64,000 nt of DNA from Salinibacterium sp. SWN167 (GCF_015864665.1 NZ_JADYWU010000001.1:1426001-1490000); one strand, 5' to 3'. Shown: positions 1 through 9,875, counted from the first letter of the stretch. Translations and numbers: made by a program. The notes: generated from the sequence alone by a model not told the origin.

Positions 1-52
1 TACGACGAATCGTAGGCGCAACTAGTGGCAGGCAAAGCGACCGCCAGAGACG

Positions 53-541
53 TTACTTGGTGGCGAGGTGAGCGAAGAGGAACCAGCGGTCCTTCTCCAA
101 CCCACGAGCGATCTCAATTGCGACGTCTTCGCTGACCTTGTCGAGCTCACCGAGCTCATCAACCGCGGTGCGGACGGTCACGAGAGTGGCATCGATCGCA
201 GCGATTACTTCAGCGATAACGTCATCAGCTTGCTGGAAGCCAGCGGTCATGCTGGGCGTGGTCGCGTTGGCGCCAACGGTCTGCGTGCGAGCGTCGATCG
301 GGAGTCCGAGAGCAACAACGCGCTCTGCGGCTGTGTCAGCCCAGTCGCGGGCATGGTCGACGATGTCGTCGAGAAGTTCGTGGATGGCTTGGAAGTTCGC
401 GCCGCGAACGTGCCAGTGTGCCTGCTTGCCGTCAATCGACAGCGCCGTGAGATCGGTGACCACGGGGGCCAAGAACTGGGCAACACCCGAGGTGACATCA
501 GGGTCTGCTGAGGTCTGCGGAACTGCTTTAATTTCGGTCAT
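53..541 (-). CDS. dps: Dps-family DNA-protection / iron-storage protein
   Basis: Ferritin-like protein of 162 residues, the usual Dps length. Such proteins form dodecamers that oxidise and store iron using peroxide and protect DNA in stress and stationary phase. The sequence shows the family's first ferroxidase helix (HWHVRG near residue 42, followed by H-E-LLDDIVDH) and the second-half acidic helix; the N-terminus is not lysine-rich, so direct DNA binding is uncertain. The ATG is preceded by AAGGAG at good spacing. The gene stands alone, divergent from the sensor kinase gene across about 265 bp. Confidence 0.93.
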   Translation of the reverse strand: MTEIKAVPQTSADPDVTSGVAQFLAPVVTDLTALSIDGKQAHWHVRGANFQAIHELLDDIVDHARDWADTAAERVVALGLPIDARTQTVGANATTPSMTAGFQQADDVIAEVIAAIDATLVTVRTAVDELGELDKVSEDVAIEIARGLEKDRWFLFAHLATK

Positions 542-687
542 TGTGTGCTCCTTCGTTGTTCTACAAAGACAACGCTACGCAGCCTCAAAAATTTCACAAG
601 CAAGCTGAGGCAACGCTAACCCGCCGCAAAGCGGGGTTTCTGGCAGCGCCTAATGGATGCCAGCCCGCAACGCAGAGCACGCTCACG

Positions 688-699
688 GGGGATATCCCC
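688..699. repeat. 12-bp perfect palindrome in the dps/kinase intergenic region
   Basis: GGGGATATCCCC is a perfect palindrome about 107 bp upstream of the kinase start and about 146 bp upstream of the dps start. It could be an operator for either divergent gene or chance; no regulator is assigned. The rest of the roughly 265-bp gap shows one small GC-rich imperfect hairpin near 618-640 and nothing else recognisable. Confidence 0.35.
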
Positions 700-805
700 A
701 CCGCCGGTTTGTGTGCATCCACGCTGGGGAGTGTGTCTCGATTCCGCGATTCTGTAGGAGACGAACATCCGCCCCGCCAATGCGCGAGACTAAAGCGAGA
801 GACCA

Positions 806-2176
806 ATGACTACAGACACAGTGACGAAGCCCCACAATCCCTATTGGCAGCTCTGGCGCACCACGCCCAAAGAGCTGCTGTACCTGATCGTCGGCTTCCC
901 GATTGCGATGACCGGATTCGGCGTGACAATCTCTCTCGTCGCCACCGGCATCGGCACGCTCGCGGTCTTCCTCATCGGCTTCTTCGTCATGATTCTGGCG
1001 TTGTATGTCGGCCGCGGCTTCGGGCTGGCTCACGTCAACCTCTTGGAATGGACTGGTCGTGCTCGGCTAGAGCGTCCCGACTGGCAAGACGATCGTGCCG
1101 CTACCGGATTCGGCGGCTGGCTCAGCGCCACCCTCGGCAACGCGCACTACTGGCTCTACCTGCTGCACACCACAATTCTTGGCTTCATTCTCACCATCAT
1201 CACCTGGACGATCTCCTTCGTATGGCTCACCGTCGGACTCACTGGAATCTTCTCCTGGTTCCTCGACGGCGAAGTGCAAACCGGCGACCCCGACTGGTCA
1301 CTCGGAGAGTGGTTCTTCGGACTCGTTGGCGTCAACACCACCGGCTGGAACCTCGAGATTGCCGACAACATTGTTGCTTTCGTTGTTGGCCTGATCTTCA
1401 TCGCAACCCTCCCTTTCGTAACCCGCGGCCTTGTCATGACGCAGTGGTGGCTGGCTCGCGGCACCCTCACTGCATTCAAATCGGATGGCCTGCGCCGCGA
1501 AGTGCAGTCACTTGAGGAGTCGCGCGGCGCCGCTCTCTCGGCGGAAGGCCACTCGCTTCGTCGGCTCGAGCGCGACATCCACGATGGCCCGCAGCAGCGT
1601 CTAGTGCGACTGCAAATGGATCTTGCGGCCGCCGAGCGCCAGCTCGATACCAATCCAGACAAGGCTCGCCAGTTGCTCGCGGAAGCCCAAGCGCAGTCGG
1701 CTGAAGCGCTCGAAGAACTGCGGGCGCTGTCTCGCGGGTTCGCACCGCCACTTTTGCTCGACCGTGGCCTTGTGGCAGCCCTTGAATCAGTAGCGGCGCG
1801 CGCAGCTGTGCCAACGACGCTCACCTCCGAGCTTCCGACCCCGCTCGTTCTTCCAGGCGAAGTCGAGCGTGCGTCGTACTTCGTTGTCGCTGAATTGCTC
1901 ACCAACGTCGCCAAGCACGCTCACGCTGGCCATGCCTCCGTTCAGCTTCTCACCGAGCAATCGGATGGCCGTCCCTGGCTCCTCGTTCAGGTCACGGATG
2001 ATGGCCAGGGCGGCGCCGCGGTGCTCGCCGACCACGGTCTTGCTGGCATCGAAGAGCGTGTTCGCGGTGTCGGCGGACGCCTCGAGATCGAGAGCCCCGC
2101 TGGCGGACCAACGACGGTAACGGCGCGGCTGCCTTTGCCCAAGCTGAGTGCAGATCGGGCGCCCGTTGACCTCTAG
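806..2176 (+). CDS. Two-component sensor histidine kinase (NarL/DesK-type, HisKA_3)
   Basis: Membrane sensor kinase of 456 residues. The N-terminal half (about residues 20-210) has several membrane helices of the kind found in the actinobacterial 'putative sensor' domain. The dimerisation and phosphoacceptor region has ERDIHDGPQQR with the likely phosphorylated His259, typical of HisKA_3. The C-terminal ATPase has an N-box with NVAKHAHA and a G-box DDGQGG. The stop is 10 bp before the response regulator start, so the two form one unit. The signal sensed cannot be told from sequence. Confidence 0.93.
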   Translation: MTTDTVTKPHNPYWQLWRTTPKELLYLIVGFPIAMTGFGVTISLVATGIGTLAVFLIGFFVMILALYVGRGFGLAHVNLLEWTGRARLERPDWQDDRAATGFGGWLSATLGNAHYWLYLLHTTILGFILTIITWTISFVWLTVGLTGIFSWFLDGEVQTGDPDWSLGEWFFGLVGVNTTGWNLEIADNIVAFVVGLIFIATLPFVTRGLVMTQWWLARGTLTAFKSDGLRREVQSLEESRGAALSAEGHSLRRLERDIHDGPQQRLVRLQMDLAAAERQLDTNPDKARQLLAEAQAQSAEALEELRALSRGFAPPLLLDRGLVAALESVAARAAVPTTLTSELPTPLVLPGEVERASYFVVAELLTNVAKHAHAGHASVQLLTEQSDGRPWLLVQVTDDGQGGAAVLADHGLAGIEERVRGVGGRLEIESPAGGPTTVTARLPLPKLSADRAPVDL

Positions 2177-2186
2177 TCTTAAGCGC

Positions 2187-2834
2187 ATGAGCCCTTTGCG
2201 CGTCGCTGTTGCTGATGATTCGGTACTGCTGCGCGAAGGGCTCGTGCGTGTGCTCGTCGAAGCCGGCTTCGATGTTGTCGGTGCGTTCGGGGATGCGGAT
2301 GAACTGCTCGCGAACCTCGATGACTGTGCTCCCGATCTTGTGGTGCTCGATGTGCGCATGCCGCCCACATTTCGGGATGAGGGAGTGCGCGCTGCTATTC
2401 GCTTGCGTGAATTGCGGCCCCAGCTCGGCATCCTCCTTCTCTCGCAGTATGTCGAGGTTGTGTACGCGCAAGAACTCTTGTCGTCAGGTCGCGGCGGGGT
2501 TGGCTACCTCTTGAAGGACCGCGTCGCGTCGCTGGATGAGCTGCAGGATGCGGTGGAGCGGATTTCTGCCGGTAGCACGGTGCTTGATCCCGAAGTTGTG
2601 GCCCAGCTAGTTGGCCGTCGGCAGGATCCGTTGATGTCATTGACGCCGCGGGAGCATGAGGTCATGACACTGGTGGCGGAGGGCCGCACGAATACGGCTA
2701 TCGCCAAACAGCTCGTCATCGGTGTTGGCGCGGTCGAAAAGAACGTGACGGCAATTTTTCAGAAGCTGAATCTCGAAGATTCGGGCAGCGACCACCGCCG
2801 CGTTCTCGCGGTGCTCACCTGGCTCCAGCGCTAG
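2187..2834 (+). CDS. LuxR/NarL-family response regulator
   Basis: Response regulator of 215 residues, partner of the kinase just upstream. The receiver domain has the acidic pair at residues 10-11 and the likely phospho-acceptor Asp55 in LVVLDVRMPP. The C-terminal LuxR-type helix-turn-helix contains LTPREHEVMTLVAEGRTNTAIA and a DNA-recognition helix. I start at ATG 2187 because this gives the normal receiver beginning (MSPLRVAVADDS); a GTG at 2148 would run back into the kinase gene. It converges on the giant membrane protein gene with only 17 bp between. Confidence 0.93.
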   Translation: MSPLRVAVADDSVLLREGLVRVLVEAGFDVVGAFGDADELLANLDDCAPDLVVLDVRMPPTFRDEGVRAAIRLRELRPQLGILLLSQYVEVVYAQELLSSGRGGVGYLLKDRVASLDELQDAVERISAGSTVLDPEVVAQLVGRRQDPLMSLTPREHEVMTLVAEGRTNTAIAKQLVIGVGAVEKNVTAIFQKLNLEDSGSDHRRVLAVLTWLQR

Positions 2835-2851
2835 CGTCGCCTTCTTCTTGC

Positions 2852-5800
2852 TTAGCGAAGGGCGCTGAACTTGGTGTTGAGCGTCTTGAGATCGCGGATG
2901 CGCCGCTCGAGCGTAATGCCGAGGAACAACACGATCGCGCCACCGACCACAGCCCACAGCCACCACGAGGTCAGCTGGTAGAAGCTGATGAGCGCGGGAG
3001 CAAAAGTGTGCGACGCGTGAATGAGAACGACAACGGTGGCAATGATGAGGGGCGCTTTGAGCTTCAGCCATGCTCCGAGCACGATGATCGTCACGGCGAC
3101 GATACCGAGAGCAACAATGCGCCACTGAGTTCCCGCGCTATCGGTGTCAACAAACGTCGCGATGAGACTGGGGGCCAGCAGCACAACGAGGCCGCCGCTG
3201 AGCCACTGCATGCTGCGCGCATCCGGGTCGCTCACCATCCGCAGCCCTCCGTGGGCAAGCAGAGCCACCCCGAGAAGCGCGGACACCCACTCGAGTGGCT
3301 CCACGAGCGTTCCGAAATACCCGATCACACCAAGGATGCTGGCGAGAGTGAAAGCGAGGTAGCTCATGCGGTGGGTAAGCGGTCGTGTAGAGGCACGAGC
3401 CGCGAGCACGAGAAGAACGCTGCCGAGTGCCACCAGGCCAATGATGCGAACGGCGTCGACCGACGCGTTTCGCTGGTCTGTGCCGAGCAACGCCAGAATT
3501 TCTATTCCGTAGAGCAACACGAGGGCACTGCCGAGCAGCACTTCGCTCATGGCTGCCCATCCCGGGCGGTTTTCGTCACGAGAGAATCCACTGGCAGCGG
3601 CACCGAAGCTGGCGAGAGCCAGCAGCGCAACTGCGACCAGCAGACCGGAGTCGAGTTCGGGCAACAGTCCTCTATTTTCAGACAGCAGGATGAACGCCCG
3701 TGACGCGGTCGCGAGAATGAGCCCGGATGCGGACGCAATGATTGCGACGCCCCAGAAGTCGATGAGCTCGCTGCGTGGTTCTACGAAAGCGGCAGCGACT
3801 AAGAGAGCTCCGCAGAGCCCGGCAATGATGAGAGTGCGGAGTCCGTTGCCGTCCGCAGCATTGAGTGCGAGGGGAAGCGCTGCAATGAGGAGGCCGACGA
3901 GAGCGATCGCCGGTGCGGAAGCTAGCCGCGCCGCTCTCAGCTCTGCGCGTGCAATCAGTATCGAGAGGGCGATCACGACGGCGCTGAGAGGCAAAACGTA
4001 CGCTTCAAGAGCGTCGACGCGGGCCTGATCGAGTCGAAGCCACAGTGCCCACGTGCCGAACGCCACCGCAGCCCACACCATGTGGCGGCGAAGCGATACC
4101 GACCCGAACACTCCGTCAGTCGAAATGGAACTGAGAAGCAGTGCGACCGACACAAACAATACGATCAGCCATGGTGTGCTCTGTGGCTCGATCACCGCAC
4201 TCACCGTCGCGATTGCGGCAACCGTAAGGGCACTGATCTCGCTTGCTCGACGAACGGAACTACGGTGATCCCGCAGTCGCAGAATCATGCTGAATGCTGC
4301 CACGAGCACGGCTGCGGTTGCTGGAGCTAGTTCGATCACGACCACCGAGAGCTCGAGTAATCTACCGGTGCTATCGAACAGCCAGGCGGTCGCTGGGGCG
4401 AGAGCTGCCGCTGCGGCAACGTTCTCGGGCACAAACGTGTGTGCGCCTCGCGCGAAAATGGTGAAGCTCAACGCCACGACGAGGAGCGCGGCACCCAGGG
4501 TGTTGATGACGGCTACATCGAGCATGAAAGGAGCTGTGACTCCTGATCCGCCGACGACGTTTGCGTTCCAGAAGTGTGCTCCGGCGAATGCGGTCGCGCC
4601 GAAGCCCGTCCACCAGAGTGCTTGCGGTTCGAGCATCGCGACCTCACGCGATCGAATAATCAGTGCTCGTGCGATCATCCCGTAGCCAAGGATGGCGGCG
4701 ATCAGCCAGAACTCGAGGTACTGCACAACGCCCAAGGCGTAGGTAGCGAGTGTGATGAACGACGCGAGAGCGAACGCAAGGTAGGTCACGTGGGGAGTGA
4801 GAGGCGGAGTCGTGAAGCGTGCGCCCACCACGAGAAGCACTGCGCCGAGAGCAACTAAGGCAAGCACCCGGATGTCAGTGAGCGGTGTCGACGAAGTGGA
4901 CGGGTCGATCACGATGATGCCTTCAACCACATACAGCAGTGTCACGGCGGCGCCGAGCAGCACGGGCCCCGACCGCTGCCACAGGGTGGAGTGCGAGACA
5001 CGCGCGAAACCAGCGGAGGCGAGCCCGAAACTCGCGATCGTCATGAGGGCTACAGCGCCGATGAGCCACACTTCAGCTTCGGGCAGCGCACTCGGTGCGG
5101 CGGTCACGGAATAGAGAACGCGCGCTGCTGTTGCGGTGATGAGTCCCGTGGCTGAGGCGACAACGGCGATTCCCCAGAAACTGAGCAACGACTCGCGCGG
5201 CGCAATGAACGACGCGGCCATCAGGAGCGCCGCACACAGGGCGGAGATGACGAGGGTGCTGGTGCCTGAGCCACTTGCGGAGTTCAGCGCGAGCGGCACA
5301 ACGGCAATAAGGAGTCCAGCGAGAGCGATGAACGCGCCAGAACGCAGGCGGGATTCGCGTAGTTCTGCTCTGGCCGTAAAGATCGAGATTGCCACCACAA
5401 CCGTGGCAAGCGGCAGCACATAGGCCTCGAGAGCTTCGACCCGATATTGCTCAAGGCGCAACCACAAGGCCCACGTGGAGAACGCGACCGCACCCCAGAT
5501 AACAAAGCGCCGTGGCGAAGCTGAGCCTACGATTCCGTCGGCGGAGATCGATGCCAGCAGAAGGGTGATCGACACGAGAAGCGCGATCAGCCAGTGTGTC
5601 TCGTGGGGCTGAAGAATTGCACTCGCTGTGGTGAACAGTGCAACGGTGAGCGCGCTGAGTTCAGCGATACGTCGCACGAATGTGTGGCGGCCCCGCACAC
5701 GCAGGGTCATCGTGAGCGCTCCGACGAGAACGGATGCCGTGGCCGGCGCTAACTCGATCGCTATAGCGCCGAGACCAGCCGTACGGCTCGCACTATCGAG

Positions 5801-8290
5801 TGCCCACACCAGCGCGGGCGCGAGCGCCGCAGCGGCAACGAAACTTTCGATAGAGCGCCCTGTCAGTGCACTCGTTCCGCTCGCAGCGTTCGTAGCACCC
5901 GTATTTGCTGATGCTCGGGCAAGCAGCGCGGTGTTATTCAGCATGGTGACGATAAGCACAGTGACAAACAGCACAGAGACGAGCAGGCTGATAGAGGTGA
6001 GGCTCAGGGCGAGTGGTGCGTTCGCGAAAGGGGCCCCGCTGCCTGTTGCTACCCAGAGAATGGTGCCCGCAACTGCGGTGCCGACAAACCCTATCCACCA
6101 CAGAACCTGTCGTTCGAGGGCGGTCACTTCGCGGGTGCGGGGCCAGAGCGATCGCGCGCTGATGACGACGGCAAGAACGGAGACGGTCATCCAGGATTCG
6201 AGCGGATGGGGATCGAGGGGAGTGAGCGCAAACTGCAGCTGTTCTCCCACGCCCGCAGCCGCGAGCAACAGCACAAGCGTCGTTAAGGCCAGCATCGTCG
6301 TGCGAACTGAAACAACGGTCACGAGGTAGCGGGCAGCAAAGAGCACGGCCGCTGTGCCGAGGCTGGCGAGAAGCCACGTTCCGTAGCTCGACCATCCTGA
6401 ACCGAAGGCAAGCGCTAAGGGTGTGAAGCCGCCCAGCGCAAGAATGGCTGTGCTGAGGCGCAGTCCGGGGCGGTGGCGTTGGCTCACACCGATCGCCACG
6501 ACAGCCAGTACAGCTAGCGCAAGCCACACCGCGACAGCGAGCAGCAGTGTTCCGGCCAGCGGCGCTGCCAGGGCAAGCGCGGCACCTGCGCTCGCGAGCA
6601 GTAAAGAAAGCCGACCGCGGAGTTGGCGCGTGGCCCACCACGCCAACGCCATAATCGCTGGAACGCTGAGGATGGCAAGCTGAGGCCAGCCGTCGTCACT
6701 GATGGCGAACGGAGCGCTCGCCGCGGTAGTGCGGCGCAGTGACGTCTGAGAGAAATACTGCAGCGCTACAGAGAGCGACTCGCTGAGGGGCGCGATCAGC
6801 GCAATCGCGGTAATCGTCCACACGCCGAGCGATGCCCACAGGGTGGTACTCCGGCTTGTCGCGCCGTAGTGTCGCCCGCTCGCCTCGCTCAGCACCGCAA
6901 GGGTGGTGAGTGCAGCGACAATGGAGAACACCGCGATAGGGGAGTCGTTCGATAAGAGAGTCGACACTGCTGTCGCAATCGTGAGACCCGCGATCATTGC
7001 GAAGGTGTTGCGGATGATCGGATCGAAGGCCGCACGATGAGCCGCGACGCTGTGGATTGCCGCTACCGTGCCTAAGACGAGGAGCCAGATTCCCGTCGAG
7101 CGATTGCCAGCGGATTCTGACAAGACGAACAGAGAGATAATTGCGCTGAAGAACCCGATCGAGAGCCCCAAGTAGGCGAAAACGATCATGGTCGTGCGCT
7201 CTACTCGCCCCGAGTATTCTCCGTGCGCAGCCACGAGGTAGATCAGCGTTGCGGTGGTGAACGCCACCATAGGGAGCAGCACATTAGCCTCGTGGAAGCG
7301 TCCGTCGGCCACGCCGGCGACGACGAGGGCAGCTGCGGGCGGGAAAGCCACGAACGCCACCACATTGACGAGCCTGATTGTGCTTGCCCGATGCCACCAT
7401 ATGAATCCCAGCGCAGCGGCGATCATCGCTGAGCCCCAGTACGTGCGGCCGGCAGAGTCGCCGACGACAAGTAGTTCATTAGCGCGCACAGCGTAGATAT
7501 CGAGCCCGACAAGCACGACGGCAAGCGCGGATAGCGCTTCAGCGGTAGCAGTGAGCCCACGCTTCTTCACCATGGTTGCGCCGACGATGCTGGCGATAGT
7601 GATGGTTGCGATGATCGCTGACCGCCAAATGAGCCCAAAGCTAATGAAGGCGTAGATAAGGAAGAAGATTGCGCCGACTGAGAGCAGCGACACTCCCACG
7701 ATCAGCAGGATGACTTGGATGCCCGCGTGGGAGCGAGCAGCGGGGGCGTCGATCGTTGTCGGAGCTGTGGCTTCAGCATCGTGTGGAGCTGAAACGGGAG
7801 TCAGCGTCGCCGAAGCGGCCGGCGTGGATACTTGCGGCGCGGGAGCAGCGCTGGGCGTGGGCTGCGGGAACTGCGGATGCGCCGGAGCCTCGATCGGAGC
7901 CGGCGTTTCTTGGTCCGCAACGGTGTGATCGTTGGATTGCAACATGGCGGCCGCGCGGGCTGCGCGTTGTGCTGTCGCAGCTTCGAGCGCAGCGTATTCG
8001 GCATCCCGAGCTTCGTCACGAACGCGTTTGCGTTCGGCTGCGGTCTCGAAACGAATCTTGCCGATGAGCTCGAGCCGGGACTCGAGCAGTGCTGCGACGT
8101 CGAGCGATTCTTCGCGGAGAAGGGCGGCATCCGGGTGATTGAGATCAAGCCCACATTGCGAGCAAACTGCGGAAGGCGGGAGCGCGACAAAGCACGCCGG
8201 GCATCGCGAAGTATCTGTGAGGTCGAGCGGTCCACGAGGAAAAAGAACGTGACCGACGTGCTCTATGAACGAACGCGGTGCATCAACCAT
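2852..8290 (-). CDS. Giant polytopic membrane protein with N-terminal zinc ribbon (SCO7613 C-terminal-type)
   Basis: Protein of 1812 residues, function unknown. Residues 28-47 carry a zinc ribbon (CPAC ... CSQC). Residues 60-110 look coiled-coil, 125-185 are Pro/Ala-rich and disordered, and from about 190 to 1795 the chain is almost entirely hydrophobic helices, well over 30 membrane spans. It resembles large actinobacterial membrane proteins annotated as SCO7613 C-terminal domain proteins (recalled, not searched). Residues about 697-1191 and 1192-1665 are two copies of the same block. The ATG at 8290 follows a GGAAG-type ribosome site. Confidence 0.85.
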   Translation of the reverse strand: MVDAPRSFIEHVGHVLFPRGPLDLTDTSRCPACFVALPPSAVCSQCGLDLNHPDAALLREESLDVAALLESRLELIGKIRFETAAERKRVRDEARDAEYAALEAATAQRAARAAAMLQSNDHTVADQETPAPIEAPAHPQFPQPTPSAAPAPQVSTPAASATLTPVSAPHDAEATAPTTIDAPAARSHAGIQVILLIVGVSLLSVGAIFFLIYAFISFGLIWRSAIIATITIASIVGATMVKKRGLTATAEALSALAVVLVGLDIYAVRANELLVVGDSAGRTYWGSAMIAAALGFIWWHRASTIRLVNVVAFVAFPPAAALVVAGVADGRFHEANVLLPMVAFTTATLIYLVAAHGEYSGRVERTTMIVFAYLGLSIGFFSAIISLFVLSESAGNRSTGIWLLVLGTVAAIHSVAAHRAAFDPIIRNTFAMIAGLTIATAVSTLLSNDSPIAVFSIVAALTTLAVLSEASGRHYGATSRSTTLWASLGVWTITAIALIAPLSESLSVALQYFSQTSLRRTTAASAPFAISDDGWPQLAILSVPAIMALAWWATRQLRGRLSLLLASAGAALALAAPLAGTLLLAVAVWLALAVLAVVAIGVSQRHRPGLRLSTAILALGGFTPLALAFGSGWSSYGTWLLASLGTAAVLFAARYLVTVVSVRTTMLALTTLVLLLAAAGVGEQLQFALTPLDPHPLESWMTVSVLAVVISARSLWPRTREVTALERQVLWWIGFVGTAVAGTILWVATGSGAPFANAPLALSLTSISLLVSVLFVTVLIVTMLNNTALLARASANTGATNAASGTSALTGRSIESFVAAAALAPALVWALDSASRTAGLGAIAIELAPATASVLVGALTMTLRVRGRHTFVRRIAELSALTVALFTTASAILQPHETHWLIALLVSITLLLASISADGIVGSASPRRFVIWGAVAFSTWALWLRLEQYRVEALEAYVLPLATVVVAISIFTARAELRESRLRSGAFIALAGLLIAVVPLALNSASGSGTSTLVISALCAALLMAASFIAPRESLLSFWGIAVVASATGLITATAARVLYSVTAAPSALPEAEVWLIGAVALMTIASFGLASAGFARVSHSTLWQRSGPVLLGAAVTLLYVVEGIIVIDPSTSSTPLTDIRVLALVALGAVLLVVGARFTTPPLTPHVTYLAFALASFITLATYALGVVQYLEFWLIAAILGYGMIARALIIRSREVAMLEPQALWWTGFGATAFAGAHFWNANVVGGSGVTAPFMLDVAVINTLGAALLVVALSFTIFARGAHTFVPENVAAAAALAPATAWLFDSTGRLLELSVVVIELAPATAAVLVAAFSMILRLRDHRSSVRRASEISALTVAAIATVSAVIEPQSTPWLIVLFVSVALLLSSISTDGVFGSVSLRRHMVWAAVAFGTWALWLRLDQARVDALEAYVLPLSAVVIALSILIARAELRAARLASAPAIALVGLLIAALPLALNAADGNGLRTLIIAGLCGALLVAAAFVEPRSELIDFWGVAIIASASGLILATASRAFILLSENRGLLPELDSGLLVAVALLALASFGAAASGFSRDENRPGWAAMSEVLLGSALVLLYGIEILALLGTDQRNASVDAVRIIGLVALGSVLLVLAARASTRPLTHRMSYLAFTLASILGVIGYFGTLVEPLEWVSALLGVALLAHGGLRMVSDPDARSMQWLSGGLVVLLAPSLIATFVDTDSAGTQWRIVALGIVAVTIIVLGAWLKLKAPLIIATVVVLIHASHTFAPALISFYQLTSWWLWAVVGGAIVLFLGITLERRIRDLKTLNTKFSALR
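3296..6202. repeat. Internal tandem duplication inside the giant membrane protein gene
   Basis: The protein blocks at residues about 697-1191 (DNA 4718-6202) and 1192-1665 (DNA 3296-4717) align along their whole length. Matching landmarks are ALWLRLEQYRVEALEAYVLP (residue 941) against ALWLRLDQARVDALEAYVLP (residue 1415), ELAPATASVLV against ELAPATAAVLV, and VALGAVLLV against VALGSVLLV. A third partial start (PLEWVSALLG, residue 1665) begins after the second copy. The pairing is seen directly in the translation; exact identity was not computed. Confidence 0.85.
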
Positions 8291-8342
8291 GTACTCGGGA
8301 CTTCCTTTCGGGAGGAAGCCCCAGAGTATCGCTGACTAAAGC

Positions 8343-8528
8343 TTAAGAAGCGATAAGGCGCGAAAGTGTGGACTGATTGTGGTTGTAACCATTCGCAGCC
8401 TGGATCTCGGGACGAGGCTTTTCGAGACGGTTAGTCCACGCCTTGCCATCCCACCAGCGCAGCATGTGGCTGCCTGCGGGGTCCGGGTACCAGCCGAAGG
8501 GAGGAAGTTGGGTTGCAGTGTTAGACAT
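8343..8528 (-). CDS. Small DUF2510-domain protein
   Basis: Short protein of 61 residues. It has the DUF2510 signature PPFGWYPDPAGSHMLRWWDGKAWT, a tryptophan-rich motif common at the N-termini of actinobacterial envelope or membrane proteins. The usual transmembrane part after the motif is missing, so this is a stand-alone motif protein. I chose ATG 8528 because it places the motif at the usual distance; a GTG at 8555 would add nine residues. It lies upstream of and in the same direction as the giant membrane protein gene. Role unknown. Confidence 0.75.
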   Translation of the reverse strand: MSNTATQLPPFGWYPDPAGSHMLRWWDGKAWTNRLEKPRPEIQAANGYNHNQSTLSRLIAS

Positions 8529-8715
8529 CGGGGGAGTCCAAAGTTGCCCTGCCACGAGGGGCGATACGGGTGTGGCGTTCGATCCAGCCGCGGAGGATCA
8601 GTTCGGGGGTAACGGCTATCCCCAGTATAGGGGGCACGCGCGAGCCATGACAAGAGGTCACTTTCGGCGGCGCGGGCGACTTCGGAGTTCCGCCCCACAT
8701 GAGTAAGATGGAGGC

Positions 8716-8889
8716 GTGAACATCTTCGGTTTCGTAATCTCCTTCGTGCTCTTTGTGGGCGGCATCTACATGATGGGCGAAGCTTTCTACGTGGAGGGCC
8801 TTGAGTCAGTCGTATTCATCGGCGGCCTGCTTGTTACCACGCTGGGCGTCTTCATCCCCATTCACGTCATGAAGCGCGTCGATAGCTAG
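8716..8889 (+). CDS. Small hydrophobic membrane protein (57 aa)
   Basis: A 57-residue reading frame from GTG 8716 to TAG 8889, preceded by GGAG. It encodes two likely membrane helices, residues about 3-20 and 29-48, with a charged C-terminal end (KRVDS). It ends 6 bp before the esterase gene, so the two are probably co-transcribed. The composition, the membrane pattern and the ribosome site argue for a real gene; no family is recognised. Confidence 0.65.
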   Translation: MNIFGFVISFVLFVGGIYMMGEAFYVEGLESVVFIGGLLVTTLGVFIPIHVMKRVDS

Positions 8890-8895
8890 CTCACC

Positions 8896-9807
8896 ATGGC
8901 GAGCCTTCTTAGTCGGCTCGCTCCACTTGCGTTAACCCTGCGAGGGTCAAAACGCATGTTCAGCGATCCAGAGCGCACTCTTGCGCGGATCGATGAGCTT
9001 CGAAAGAACCCAGTTTCGTTCGAGCCTCCCGCATCGATTTCTCGGCACGTGAACGTGTCGTCCCGCGAAGTTGGCGGCTGGCCTGTGTTTACGATCGCGC
9101 CGAAGACGCCAACGAATGCCGGCCACGTCGTCTACCTTCACGGTGGGTCGTATGTATTTCAGATCAATCCGTTGCACTGGAAATTCATTGCCCGCCTCGT
9201 GCGTGCCACCGGAACAACGTTCGCGGTACCGATCATGCCGCTCGCGCCAGAAGGGCGTGCTGCCGTGATCGTCGATCGCGCAGCAACGATCGTTCAGTCG
9301 ATTGTCCAAGACGTCGGTGCCGAGAACGTCAGCATCATGGGTGATTCCTCGGGCGGAGGGATGACGATGGCGGTGTCAATGGAGCTGCGAGACCGCAAGC
9401 TTCCGCCGCTCCACGCGATAGTGCTCATCGCACCCTGGCTCGACATCAGCGGCACGGATCCGATGCTCGCAGAGATTGCGCCGCGCGACCCTTGGCTTGC
9501 GGTTCCCGGCACTCATGCGGCTGGCGCCCTATATCGTGGCGAACTCGACGAGAGCGATTGGCGCGTCAGCCCCATCCATGGTGATCTCACCGGCCTCGGG
9601 CCGATCACCCTTTTCACGGGCACACGTGACCTTGTACACGCGGATGCGTTGCGCCTGCGTGAGCGCGCACAGCACGAAGGCATCGCCCTCGACTTCCACG
9701 TTGGCGAGGGCATGATTCACGATTACCCACTCCTGCCGATCCCTGAAGCTGCGCACGCCCGCACGATCGTTGAACGAGCAATCGTGTGCGGTGGCTCTGC
9801 GGTGTGA
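8896..9807 (+). CDS. Alpha/beta hydrolase (hormone-sensitive-lipase-type esterase)
   Basis: Esterase or lipase of 303 residues, family IV type. It shows the oxyanion-hole motif HGGS at residues 82-85, the nucleophile elbow GDSSGGG with Ser151, and the likely acid and base Asp245 (GTRDLVH) and His275 (EGMIHDY), so the catalytic triad is complete. No signal peptide is apparent, so it is probably cytoplasmic and acts on short acyl esters; the natural substrate is unknown. It follows the small membrane protein gene directly. Confidence 0.9.
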   Translation: MASLLSRLAPLALTLRGSKRMFSDPERTLARIDELRKNPVSFEPPASISRHVNVSSREVGGWPVFTIAPKTPTNAGHVVYLHGGSYVFQINPLHWKFIARLVRATGTTFAVPIMPLAPEGRAAVIVDRAATIVQSIVQDVGAENVSIMGDSSGGGMTMAVSMELRDRKLPPLHAIVLIAPWLDISGTDPMLAEIAPRDPWLAVPGTHAAGALYRGELDESDWRVSPIHGDLTGLGPITLFTGTRDLVHADALRLRERAQHEGIALDFHVGEGMIHDYPLLPIPEAAHARTIVERAIVCGGSAV

Positions 9808-9875
9808 CGAGCTAAGACCACCACGCTACGCATCCGGTCAAGGATGGCGCGGCCTGATGCTGTGGATCAGTTAAC

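Noticed and set aside
541-1515. 324-residue plus-strand open frame across the dps promoter and kinase start
   Set aside because: It reads the kinase gene in another frame, is rich in Arg and His as shadow frames in GC-rich DNA are, and has no ribosome site or family motif.
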